From NCBI RefSeq assembly GCF_002982075.1, contig NZ_PUEJ01000006.1, positions 372,001 to 436,000 of the forward strand: DNA of 64,000 bases. The letters are read 5' to 3'. A program made the position numbers and the translations under genes. Below, in pieces: positions 9,401 to 16,068 of the stretch. The first letter of the stretch is position 1, and every line of letters begins with the position of its first letter. The stretch is from Labrys okinawensis. GTDB lineage: Bacteria > Pseudomonadota > Alphaproteobacteria > Rhizobiales > Labraceae. The notes beneath the pieces were generated by a model. That model was given only the letters and a program-made list of their open reading frames with translations, did no database searches and was not told where the DNA came from.

Positions 9401-10488
9401 AGATCGGCAAGGGTACCGAGATCTCGGCGAGCTTTGCCGGGCGCTACGACCTGATCGAGATGGGCCGCGACAATTTCATCGGCGACGAGACGATCTTCGG
9501 CGACGAGGAAATCCGCAATGGCCGCATGATCCTCAAGCGCCTGAAGACCGGCGACCGCTGCTTCTTCGGCAATTCCTCCGTGGTGTCGCAGGGATCCGTG
9601 GTCGAGGACGATGCGCTGATCGGCATCAAGTCGCGCCTGCCCGATTCGCTGAAAGTGGGAACCGGCGAGACCTGGCTCGGCAGCCCGCCCATCGCCATGC
9701 CGACCCGCCAGAAGGTGTCCGCCGCCGCCGGCACCACCTATGCGCCGCCCTTCCGCATGAAGCTCCTGCGCGTGGCGTTCGAAACGCTGCACACCTCGCT
9801 GCCGACGGCGGTGCTGATCGCCGCCGCCTATATCACCGCCGACATCCTGGCCTCGGTGATCTCGCAGGGCGCCTGGCTGGCCGCTACCGGCATCTTCCTG
9901 GTGGCCGGCCTCGCCATTTCCGGTCTGATGTATCTGGCTGCCGTCGCGGTGAAATGGCTCCTGATCGGCACCTACAAGCCGATGATGCGGCCGATGTGGT
10001 CCTGGTGGGCCATGCGCACGGAAGGCGTTGCGGTGATTTATGGCGGCCTCGCCAGCAAGATGCTGCTCGACTATCTCCGCGGCACGCCCTTCCTGCCCTG
10101 GCTCCTGCGCCCCTTCGGCGCCAGGATCGGCAAGGGCACCTGGATCAACACCACCGACATCTGCGAGTTCGACTGCACCGAGATAGGCGATCATGCCGTG
10201 CTCAACATGGGCTCCTGCCCGCAGACCCACCTCTATGAGGACCGGGTGATGAAGGTGGGCCGCATCCGCATCGGCGAGGGCGCCACGGTGGGCACCGGGG
10301 CGACCGTGCTCTACGACACCGAGATCGGCCCCTACGCGCAGGTCGAGCTGCTCACGCTGATCATGAAGGGCGAAGCTCTCCCGGCCTCGACGGTGTGGAC
10401 CGGCATTCCGGCCCAGCCCCAGGCCCCGGCAAGCACCGAGGCGCATGAGCCAATGCTGGTTCCCGTCCTCGCCGAAGCGGCGGAGTAG
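6433..10488 (+). CDS. Pls/PosA-family membrane NRPS-like synthetase
   Basis: Predicted to activate one amino acid and polymerise it at the membrane, as epsilon-poly-L-lysine synthetase does. The start is the GTG at 6433, 8 bases after a GAAGGA ribosome site (1351 residues). Order of parts: adenylation domain about 10-530 (TSGTSGKPKG near 180, YGPTETT near 314, GRIDSQVKIRG near 417, GKVDRKAL near 507); carrier domain with phosphopantetheine Ser in GGHSLL near 561; then three membrane-helix pairs (about 626-680, 870-946, 1120-1180). Each pair is followed by a hexapeptide-repeat, LpxA-like domain (about 740-836, 983-1090, 1230-1323). There is no condensation or thioesterase domain, as in Pls. 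Substrate-pocket residues are discussed under findings. It is transcribed alone, divergently from the PepSY/two-component genes. Confidence 0.9.
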   Translation: MLSSPVPVNAIGPLAVVRGEQRPDLLRDETLATIFKVSAAAFPDKQALGAIGTGERLTYRELDERSDRVAAALARRGVGPGMFVGLWFQRSIGLHVALLGLIKTGASFIPFDADIPPERVTASLADAGAGLLVSHAPQAEKYAAVEAETVTLETLLADPRRDVPASQAPALSDAAYAIYTSGTSGKPKGIKVSHRNICHYLRAGNECLRITADDVVLQQASIAFDLSLEEIFIPYMVGATLKIASAAVLQDIDALPRMLEAEGITVIDTVPTLLSMLSRDVAGLKTIILGGEACPPALVARFARPGRRLLNTYGPTETTVVATSTELEAGEDVTIGRPIPNYTAYVVDDQLNLLAPGEIGELLVGGPGVAMGYLNLPEMTAAKFIANPFTTDNSDPVLYRTGDAVSLRPDGRIVFQGRIDSQVKIRGYRIELGEIESLLAADPAIRAAVVTANQSEAGDTLVAHLVPRGEIDLDRIRHGLAAKIPRYMLPSAFQLHDALPALPSGKVDRKALSALPVPERQATAGEQEPPRSWTEAQLLKAAQELLRAPAVDFEADFFTELGGHSLLAARFVSEIRRVPALSGIAIRDLYTHRTLRNLAKALDESVAATAAAPPPDRSFEPVPLARRFLCGLAQAVTLPFIVALVSVQWIGLLLASMLLVGEDASILTELAVLCGVYICLNLATKLVVVGLKWLVIGRTRPGVYPLWGVYYFRIWLMQRIVQLTTPKFLKGSPLIRIYLRALGARIGDDAMIDDFEEGAIDLVTIGDRASLGTKLKLANVEVVGNEVHVGRIEIGAGARIGNGSVIGADVVIGDGAEIGDLTALPQGTMVAPGTHWEGAPAVEVGPAEQDDPADHPRLGRLGRSVQAVGYFIAYNLCLVIGLLPIFPAFSLFSEVEALFGADPGQPLSWSLVAVAAWPAALVLIVVSMAVMVALRWLLLPRVREGAYSIFGSLYFRKWVIGLSTESLLETLNSLYATVFMRNWYRMMGAKIGKGTEISASFAGRYDLIEMGRDNFIGDETIFGDEEIRNGRMILKRLKTGDRCFFGNSSVVSQGSVVEDDALIGIKSRLPDSLKVGTGETWLGSPPIAMPTRQKVSAAAGTTYAPPFRMKLLRVAFETLHTSLPTAVLIAAAYITADILASVISQGAWLAATGIFLVAGLAISGLMYLAAVAVKWLLIGTYKPMMRPMWSWWAMRTEGVAVIYGGLASKMLLDYLRGTPFLPWLLRPFGARIGKGTWINTTDICEFDCTEIGDHAVLNMGSCPQTHLYEDRVMKVGRIRIGEGATVGTGATVLYDTEIGPYAQVELLTLIMKGEALPASTVWTGIPAQPQAPASTEAHEPMLVPVLAEAAE

Positions 10489-10571
10489 TACCCACCCGCC
10501 TAGGGACTTGTCGCTTCCGACCATTTTGGAGGCGAGGTCTTCGTCCGACTGCGTCATGAAGGAGCCGCCTT

Positions 10572-10705
10572 TCCTGCCCCTCCCCTCGATGGGGAGGGTC
10601 GGCTCATGGGGCCGGGGTGGGGTGGTCATACGCAGGCTGCCGTGAGGTAGGCGGTTCATCCTTGCCAAGAAGTCACCCACCCCGACGCTTCGCGTCCACC
10701 CCAGG
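10572..10705. repeat. palindromic intergenic repeat, family C-like
   Basis: Contains a CCCTCCCC-TCGA-GGGGAGGG hairpin (about 10578-10598). GC-rich flanks (CCGGGGTGGGGTGG and CACCCCGACGCTTCGCGTCCACCCC) form an outer imperfect pair. It lies in the 461-base gap between the NRPS-like gene and the TauE/SafE gene. I see no gene in the rest of that gap. Confidence 0.6.
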
Positions 10706-10949
10706 TTATTCCAAGAGGAATGACAGGCCGCCTCGACGGGGGCGGGTAGAGCGTGCTTCCTGACGCAGTGGAGTTCGGCCCCGGCTGCCTGGCGCGGTGT
10801 TTCCACGGCGGGGCTGAAGACCCGCCGCGATGCCGCTTGCAGCGGCGCGAATGGCTTGCCAAGCGCCTTGCGATGGCCTAGCGGGGGGGCCCGCCTTCCG
10901 GACCTCCAAGCGTGCCGGCTGCAGGCTTTCGCAAGGAAGACGTTCGCTC

Positions 10950-11753
10950 GTGGACATGACCTGGACTCTCATCGCCATGCTGGGCGCCGTCGGCGTCGTG
11001 GCCGGCTTCGTCGACGCGCTCGCCGGTGGCGGCGGCCTTTTGACCATCCCGGCCCTGCTGCTCTCCGGGCTCGATCCCGTGGCGGCCCTGGCCACCAACA
11101 AGCTGCAGTCGAGCTTCGGCTCGGGCTCGGCCGTGATCGCCTTTGCCCGGCGCGGCCATATCGACTTTCGCCAGACGCGCTGGATGGTGGCGACCACCCT
11201 GCTCGGCGCCTGCCTGGGCGTGGCCGCGATCAGCATAGCGCCGCTGTCGCTGCTGCAGGCGGCCCTGCCCGTGCTGCTGATCGCCATGGCCCTCTATTTC
11301 GCCTTCTCCTCGCGCTTCTCGCCCAAGGCCGGCATCGAGGACGGCAAGGCCCGCATGAGCCCTGGCCTGTTCACGCTCACCATGGCGCCGCTGATCGGCT
11401 TCTATGACGGCCTGTTCGGGCCGGGCACCGGTTCCTTCTTCATGCTCGCCTTCGTGGCCCTGTGCGGCTACGGCGTCATCCATGCCACCGCCAACACCAA
11501 GCTCCTCAACTTCACCTCCAACTTCGCCTCGCTGATCCTGTTCATCCTGGCGGGCAAGATCGTCTGGGTGGTGGGGCTGGTCATGGGCGTGGGCCAGTTC
11601 CTCGGGGCGCAGGCCGGCTCCTACATGGCGGTGCGCCAGGGCGCGCGGGTGATCAGGCCCCTTCTTGTGCTGGTGTGCTGCTCGGTCGCCGTCAAATTGC
11701 TGCTCGACCCGGCCAATCCCTTACACCGGGCCGTTATTTCGCTGTTTCAGTGA
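10950..11753 (+). CDS. TauE/SafE-family membrane exporter
   Basis: Inner-membrane protein of the TauE/SafE (DUF81) family, whose members export sulfite, sulfoacetate or other anions. The GTG at 10950 is preferred (product starts MDMTWTL) because AAGGAAG lies 9 bases upstream; an ATG at 10956 is the alternative. The 267-residue product has about eight hydrophobic helices and the family's glycine-rich first repeat (VDALAGGGGLLTIPALL, then ATNKLQSSFG). A second copy follows (FYDGLFGPGTGSFF, then ATANTKLLNFTSN). This two-fold repeat is diagnostic. The substrate is unknown. Confidence 0.88.
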   Translation: MDMTWTLIAMLGAVGVVAGFVDALAGGGGLLTIPALLLSGLDPVAALATNKLQSSFGSGSAVIAFARRGHIDFRQTRWMVATTLLGACLGVAAISIAPLSLLQAALPVLLIAMALYFAFSSRFSPKAGIEDGKARMSPGLFTLTMAPLIGFYDGLFGPGTGSFFMLAFVALCGYGVIHATANTKLLNFTSNFASLILFILAGKIVWVVGLVMGVGQFLGAQAGSYMAVRQGARVIRPLLVLVCCSVAVKLLLDPANPLHRAVISLFQ

Positions 11754-11762
11754 AGTCCGTCG

Positions 11763-11791
11763 TTGACGCCGAAGCCATTGGGATGTAAAGA
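11763..11791 (+). promoter_or_regulatory. candidate rpsT promoter
   Basis: TTGACG (11763-11768), a 17-base spacer and a weak TAAAGA (11786-11791) lie 120 bases before rpsT. The spacing is right but the -10 is poor, so this is tentative. Confidence 0.35.
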
Positions 11792-11910
11792 GCCGCCTTC
11801 CAATAGCGAGCGCCGACAGCGCCCGCGGCTTATCATTTTCAGGCAACGCACGGCCTTTCGGCGATCTTTCGGGATCGTTATGGATGCGGCCGGCTTAACA
11901 GGCAGGGATC

Positions 11911-12177
11911 ATGGCCAATACGAAGTCGGCCAAGAAGGCTACGCGCAAGATCGAAGTGCGCACCGCAGTGAACAAGGCGCGCCGCTCGCGTATGCGCACC
12001 TTCATCCGCAATGTCGAGGAAGCCGTGGCTGCCGGCGACCAGGCCAAGGCTGTCGCCGCGCTCAAGAGCGCCGAGCCGGAAATCATGCGCGCTGCCCAGA
12101 AGGGCGTGCTGCCGGCCAACACGGCATCGCGCAAGGTGTCGCGCCTGGCCCATGCCGTGAAGAAGCTCAGCGCCTGA
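11911..12177 (+). CDS. rpsT: 30S ribosomal protein S20
   Basis: Small, very basic protein that binds 16S rRNA early in 30S assembly. The 88 residues start [13 protein letters not shown] and carry the family's [18 protein letters not shown] and [18 protein letters not shown] segments, full length for S20. It is a single gene with its own intrinsic terminator 67 bases downstream. The order rpsT then dnaA on the same strand is typical of Hyphomicrobiales chromosomes, which supports the assignment of the window. Confidence 0.98.
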   Translation: MANTKSAKKATRKIEVRTAVNKARRSRMRTFIRNVEEAVAAGDQAKAVAALKSAEPEIMRAAQKGVLPANTASRKVSRLAHAVKKLSA

Positions 12178-12243
12178 GCCGAACGGCGGGACACCGATAG
12201 GGCAGGCGACCAAGCCGCTTTATTTAGGTTCCCTTAGGTGAAG

Positions 12244-12271
12244 AAACCCGGCCTCGAAGCCGGGTTTTTTG
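12244..12271 (+). terminator. rpsT intrinsic terminator
   Basis: Stem CCCGGC (12247-12252), loop CTCGAA, stem GCCGGG (12259-12264), followed by six Ts. A/T pairs extend the stem at its base. It lies just downstream of rpsT. Confidence 0.92.
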
Positions 12272-12797
12272 TTGCCTGCCGCACCCCGGCCGAAGGAACG
12301 TGCCGGGTGCAGGCCGGCAGCCCTTTCGGCGCCGCGCGCCATCGTTCCGGTCCCGTCCTCTCTTGGTCCGGCGTTGCCGCCGCCCTCTGGCGGGAGCGCC
12401 CGGGACCTTCGGCCCCGGTAGAGCCCTACCAAAAAGCGCCACTCTGGATTGTCATTGTCTCGTAACAATATTTCGCAATAAAGGTATTATTGTACTCATG
12501 ATGATGGACTGGGCAATCTTTCCCCTTGACTCTAGGTTTGGCTGCCACAGCCATTTTCCCTCTTTGGTCGGTCAAAATTTTTCTTTATATTTCATAAGCT
12601 TATGGGATAAGAGAAAAGCAGCCCGGCGCCCGTCCGGGCGCGACCCGGGCAAAATACGAAGCCTCGCAATCTTTACGCATCCGAAATGAATATTTTTGAG
12701 TCATTTTGCCGCCTCCATGATTCCGTCGACTCCTCAACATCTTGCGGCTGCGGCGGCGAAGGCAGCCGCCGTCCGAATCGGGAACATTGAGGGGCCA

Positions 12798-12812
12798 TTA
12801 ACGAATCATTGA
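12798..12812. promoter_or_regulatory. CtrA-like site with embedded GANTC
   Basis: TTAA-N7-TTGA, one mismatch from the alphaproteobacterial CtrA consensus TTAA-N7-TTAA. A GAATC methylation site (12803-12807) lies inside the 7-base spacer. A single site of this information content can arise by chance. Confidence 0.35.
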
Positions 12813-12945
12813 GATTTGCCTGTTGCACCCGGCAGGGCCGGTTCGGTATGTTTTTTCTCGGAACGGGTCATGTGTAGGTTCCTTCCCGATATTGCGAGCG
12901 GACGTCCGTCCATCCCGGGGCATCGGTGAGGTTTGCTTTGATGAC

Positions 12946-12954
12946 TGTGTATAG
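12946..12954 (-). promoter_or_regulatory. DnaA-box-like site
   Basis: On the minus strand CTATACACA, one mismatch from TTATNCACA. It lies 109 bases upstream of the better box at 13063. Confidence 0.35.
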
Positions 12955-13062
12955 TTTTGAAAACAGTAAGGTAACCGCGTCAGCATTCGCTTGCTGCTTT
13001 TGAGACCAATAATGAGGTGGACCTTCTGGTGAAGTGTCCCATGCCGGCATTACACGGCATGT

Positions 13063-13072
13063 TGTGTATAAT
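13063..13072. promoter_or_regulatory. DnaA box overlapping a TATAAT -10
   Basis: TGTGTATAA (13063-13071) is a perfect TTATNCACA DnaA box on the minus strand. It overlaps a perfect -10 hexamer TATAAT (13067-13072), 36 bases before the rhodanese start. An inverted pair ATGCCG/CGGCAT (13041-13046 and 13055-13060) lies where the -35 should be. No good -35 is seen. The overlap suggests DnaA represses its own operon. Confidence 0.55.
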
Positions 13073-13108
13073 ACGAACGAAGTCTGAAGAAGACGGAATT
13101 GGGGTGTC

Positions 13109-13555
13109 ATGTCGTCGGGGTGGTTGAATGACTATGCGGGAGACGTTTCGGCGCAGGAAGCCTATGAGCTCCTCAGCCAGCAGCCTAAGGCACAGCTTGT
13201 CGATGTCCGTACCCGGGCCGAATGGTCGTTCGTTGGCGTTCCCGACCTCTCCGCGCTCGGCAAGGAACCCGTCCTGGCCGAGTGGCAGCGCTATCCCAGC
13301 ATGGAAGTCGCTTCCGATTTCGTCTCCCAACTCGAGCGCGAACTCGAGCGCCGCGGCGTCGGACAGGACCAGCCCGTTCTCTTCCTCTGCCGTTCGGGCG
13401 CTCGTTCGCTCGCGGCCGCCCAGGCCATGTTGGCCGCCGGCTGGAAGGGCGCGCGCAACATAGCCGCGGGCTTTGAAGGTCCGATGGATGCCTCACGGCA
13501 TCGTGGCAGCGTCGAAGGCTGGAAAGCCTCCGGTTTGCCCTGGATCCAGTCCTGA
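13109..13555 (+). CDS. rhodanese-like domain protein
   Basis: Single-domain sulfurtransferase-like protein of 148 residues. The rhodanese fold is evident from [18 protein letters not shown] near the start and the active-site loop CRSGARS, with Cys near residue 94 and the phosphate-binding-like loop intact. The C-terminal segment ([13 protein letters not shown]) is typical of short bacterial rhodaneses. The gene lies 88 bases before dnaA on the same strand, with no terminator seen between them, so the two may be co-transcribed from the promoter at 13067. The sulfur donor and acceptor are unknown. Confidence 0.88.
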   Translation: MSSGWLNDYAGDVSAQEAYELLSQQPKAQLVDVRTRAEWSFVGVPDLSALGKEPVLAEWQRYPSMEVASDFVSQLERELERRGVGQDQPVLFLCRSGARSLAAAQAMLAAGWKGARNIAAGFEGPMDASRHRGSVEGWKASGLPWIQS

Positions 13556-13643
13556 AAAGCCAATTCGCGCTCTGCTGCCGCCGGTCCGGGACCGGGAAAG
13601 GCCGGAGCTGTTTCTTGAACTCATTTTGCCAGACGATAGCCCT

Positions 13644-15149
13644 ATGACCTCGAGCGAGCGCCTGTCAGTCATTGCCAGCCAGACTGCAAAAACGGTTTCC
13701 GGCCTGGATTCCGATTCCTCCGTCGCCGATGGCGCGATTCAGCCGGCAGCGGCCTGGGATCGCGTCAAGCGCCGCCTGCGCGCCGAATATGGCGAGGACG
13801 TGTTTTCCAGCTGGTTCGCCCGCCTGGAACTTGATGCCGTCGTCGACGAAACCGTGAGCCTGTCGGTACCGACCCGCTTTCTGCGCAGCTGGATTCAGGC
13901 TCACTACATCGACAAGATCCTCGGCCTGCTGTCGGCCGAGCTGCCCGGCACGGCCCATATCGCGCTCAACGTCCGCACCGCGGTGGCCCGTCCGCCGGCG
14001 GCGCGCGATGCCGCGCCATGCCCCAAATCCGTCGGCGAGTCGGTGGCCGCCAAGCCCGCCGTTCCTTTCCTGCGGGCAGTCGAGACCCCGGCGCGCGAAG
14101 ACGATCTCGCCGGCTCTCCCCTCGATCGCCGCATGTCGTTCGAGGCTTATTTCATCGGCCGCTCGAACGCGCTCGCCCACGCCGCCGCCCTGCAGGTCGC
14201 CAAGGCCGGCGCCGCCGATCCGCTGCCCTATAACCCGCTCTTCATCCATGCCTCGGTGGGGCTGGGCAAGTCGCATCTGATCCAGGCCATCGCCCATCAG
14301 TCGGAGGCCCAGGGCAAGCGCGCGCTCTATCTCACCGCCGAGCGCTTCATGTATGGCTTCGTCGCCGCGCTGAAGGCGCAGACGGCGATCGCCTTCAAGG
14401 AGAAGCTGCGCGCCATCGACCTGCTCGTCATCGACGATTTGCAGTTCCTGGCCGGCAAGTCGATCCAGCAGGAGTTCTGCCACACGCTCAACGCCCTGAT
14501 CGATGGCGGCAAGCAGGTCGTGGTGGCGGCGGACCGCCCGCCGGCGGATCTGGAGACCCTGGACGAGCGCGTCCGTTCGCGCCTTTCGGGCGGCCTGGTG
14601 GTTGAGATCGGCTCGCTCGACGAGGAGCTGCGCATCAAGATCCTCAAGGCCCGCATCGAGGCGGCCCGCGCCCATCACGCCAATTTCGACGTGCCCGACA
14701 ATGTCGTGGCCTATGTCGCCCATCAGGTCACGACCAATGGCCGCGATCTCGACGGCGCCGTCAACCGCCTGCTCGCCCACTCCGCCCTGTCCGGCTCGGG
14801 CATGTCGCTGGAGACCGCCGAGGCCGCGATCCGCGACCTCGTCAAGAACCGCGAGCCGCGCCGGGTCAAGATCGAGGATATCCAGCGCATCGTCGCCAAG
14901 CACTACAATGTCAGCCGAGCCGACATTCTCTCCCTGCGCCGTACCGCCACGGTGGTGAAGCCGCGCCAGGTCGCGATGTATCTCGCCAAATCGCTGACGC
15001 CGCGTTCCCTGCCCGAAATCGGCCGCCGCTTCGGCGGGCGCGACCACACCACGGTGCTGCATGCCGTGCGCAAGATCGAGGGCCTCGTCGGCAAGGATAC
15101 GGGCCTGGCCGAGGAAGTGGATCTGCTGCGCCGGCTGCTTTCGGAGTAG
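13644..15149 (+). CDS. dnaA: chromosomal replication initiator DnaA
   Basis: Binds DnaA boxes at the origin and opens the duplex. The 501-residue product starts at the ATG at 13644 (weak ribosome site; start supported by usual family length). Domain I is near residues 37-100 ([21 protein letters not shown]), followed by a linker, then the AAA+ domain with Walker A SVGLGKS near 203-209, Walker [11 protein letters not shown] near 260 and an arginine-finger region (DERVRSRL). The C-terminal DNA-binding domain has the signature [15 protein letters not shown] near 464-478. The residue at the first Walker A glycine is Ala (HASVGLGKS rather than GxxGxGKT). Confidence 0.97.
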   Translation: MTSSERLSVIASQTAKTVSGLDSDSSVADGAIQPAAAWDRVKRRLRAEYGEDVFSSWFARLELDAVVDETVSLSVPTRFLRSWIQAHYIDKILGLLSAELPGTAHIALNVRTAVARPPAARDAAPCPKSVGESVAAKPAVPFLRAVETPAREDDLAGSPLDRRMSFEAYFIGRSNALAHAAALQVAKAGAADPLPYNPLFIHASVGLGKSHLIQAIAHQSEAQGKRALYLTAERFMYGFVAALKAQTAIAFKEKLRAIDLLVIDDLQFLAGKSIQQEFCHTLNALIDGGKQVVVAADRPPADLETLDERVRSRLSGGLVVEIGSLDEELRIKILKARIEAARAHHANFDVPDNVVAYVAHQVTTNGRDLDGAVNRLLAHSALSGSGMSLETAEAAIRDLVKNREPRRVKIEDIQRIVAKHYNVSRADILSLRRTATVVKPRQVAMYLAKSLTPRSLPEIGRRFGGRDHTTVLHAVRKIEGLVGKDTGLAEEVDLLRRLLSE

Positions 15150-15261
15150 AACGCCGGGGATTTGGTTGCGGCGGGAGCCGGGCGATCATCGCGCATCTTG
15201 CCATCGGCCAAGCATGGGCTTAACCCAGTTCCTGCTCGCTGCGGGAACTGGAGGTGGATCT

Positions 15262-15957
15262 ATGGCTCGACCGGTGCGGACGAATTCGCTCTCGCCTCCG
15301 GCCGCATGCATCCGCTGGCTCGCCTGTCTGGCGGCACTGGCCGTGCCGGGCGCCGGCCATGCCCAGGGCAGCGCTCAAGACGATGATCAGGGCATGGGCG
15401 TCCTGAAGGTCTTCATGACGAGCCAGGCCTATCGGGACATCACGGCCCGGGCCCTTTCAGGCATCCCGCCAGCCATCTTCACCCGCTGCGCGACTCTGGT
15501 GGCGCGGGACTCCTCCGTCACCATCCTTCAGCCCGTATCCGCCGGCCCGCAGGGCAGCCCCGTTGCGGGGCGATGGAAGCAAGCCTTTCCGGTCAGCGGC
15601 TGCGGCAACGACACCGTGCTCAATCTCTATTTCTCGGTGGGGGCCGACGGTAAACCCCAGGCTGGCGCCGCCTTGCCCGGCACCACACTCGCCGATCCTC
15701 TCCTCCAGCGCGACGCGCTGCTCTATGCCAATCTCGGCGCTACGCGCGCCGTGGCCGACTGCAAGAATTTTCTGGTGATCGATACCAGGGCCCCGGCGTC
15801 AGGCACGCCGCCGGGAGCAGGCCGTCTCAAGGCACCCTGGTCCGAAACCTGGACGCTGAGCGGCTGCAATCGCAAGGTCGATGTCCGCATGGACTTCATC
15901 CCTGATTCCACCGGCACGACGATCGCGCCGCGCGACGCAGTGATCCGGCCCGACTGA
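15262..15957 (+). CDS. secreted protein of unknown function
   Basis: No family recognised. The ATG at 15262 follows a good GGAGGTGG ribosome site. The 231-residue product has a Sec signal peptide (residues 1-34, cut after GAGHAQG). The mature part has five cysteines, four of them likely paired, and an internal repeat of the form Trp-x(3)-Phe/Trp-x-Val/Leu-SGC (FPVSGCGND near 112 and WTLSGCNRK near 202), each followed by a beta strand. It lies alone, 112 bases after dnaA on the same strand. A periplasmic or surface role is inferred from the signal peptide only. Confidence 0.75.
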   Translation: MARPVRTNSLSPPAACIRWLACLAALAVPGAGHAQGSAQDDDQGMGVLKVFMTSQAYRDITARALSGIPPAIFTRCATLVARDSSVTILQPVSAGPQGSPVAGRWKQAFPVSGCGNDTVLNLYFSVGADGKPQAGAALPGTTLADPLLQRDALLYANLGATRAVADCKNFLVIDTRAPASGTPPGAGRLKAPWSETWTLSGCNRKVDVRMDFIPDSTGTTIAPRDAVIRPD

Positions 15958-16068
15958 TGTCGGCCGGGCCGGCGCCGCCATCTTCCCCCTTGCATCGCCT
16001 GCGCGATCCGGGCAAAGGCGCAAACGACCCTTTGTTTCGGCGCTGCCTGCGGTGTCCAACAGATTGAG

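Larger units (their letters stand above)
12272..13108. promoter_or_regulatory. long regulatory gap upstream of rhodanese-dnaA
   Basis: An 837-base stretch with no credible gene. After a GC-rich part it becomes AT-rich (about 12570-12620, including the palindrome CATAAGCTTATG at 12593-12604). It holds five GANTC sites (12528, 12698, 12728, 12775, 12803), a CtrA-like site, two DnaA-box-like sites and a TATAAT box next to the rhodanese start. It reads as a cell-cycle-controlled promoter region for dnaA. Only two DnaA boxes were found, so calling it oriC is not justified. Confidence 0.6.

Noticed and set aside
7261..10806. Very long minus-strand open frame opposite the NRPS-like gene
   Set aside because: It mirrors the high-GC codons of the real gene, is rich in His/Asp/Gly/Arg and has no known motif.
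12300..12986. Short frames in the gap between rpsT and the rhodanese
   Set aside because: They have no ribosome sites and no protein-like composition; the region reads as regulatory.
12272..13108. Possible chromosome origin (oriC)
   Set aside because: Only two DnaA-box-like sites were found. In several Hyphomicrobiales the origin lies near hemE instead of dnaA.
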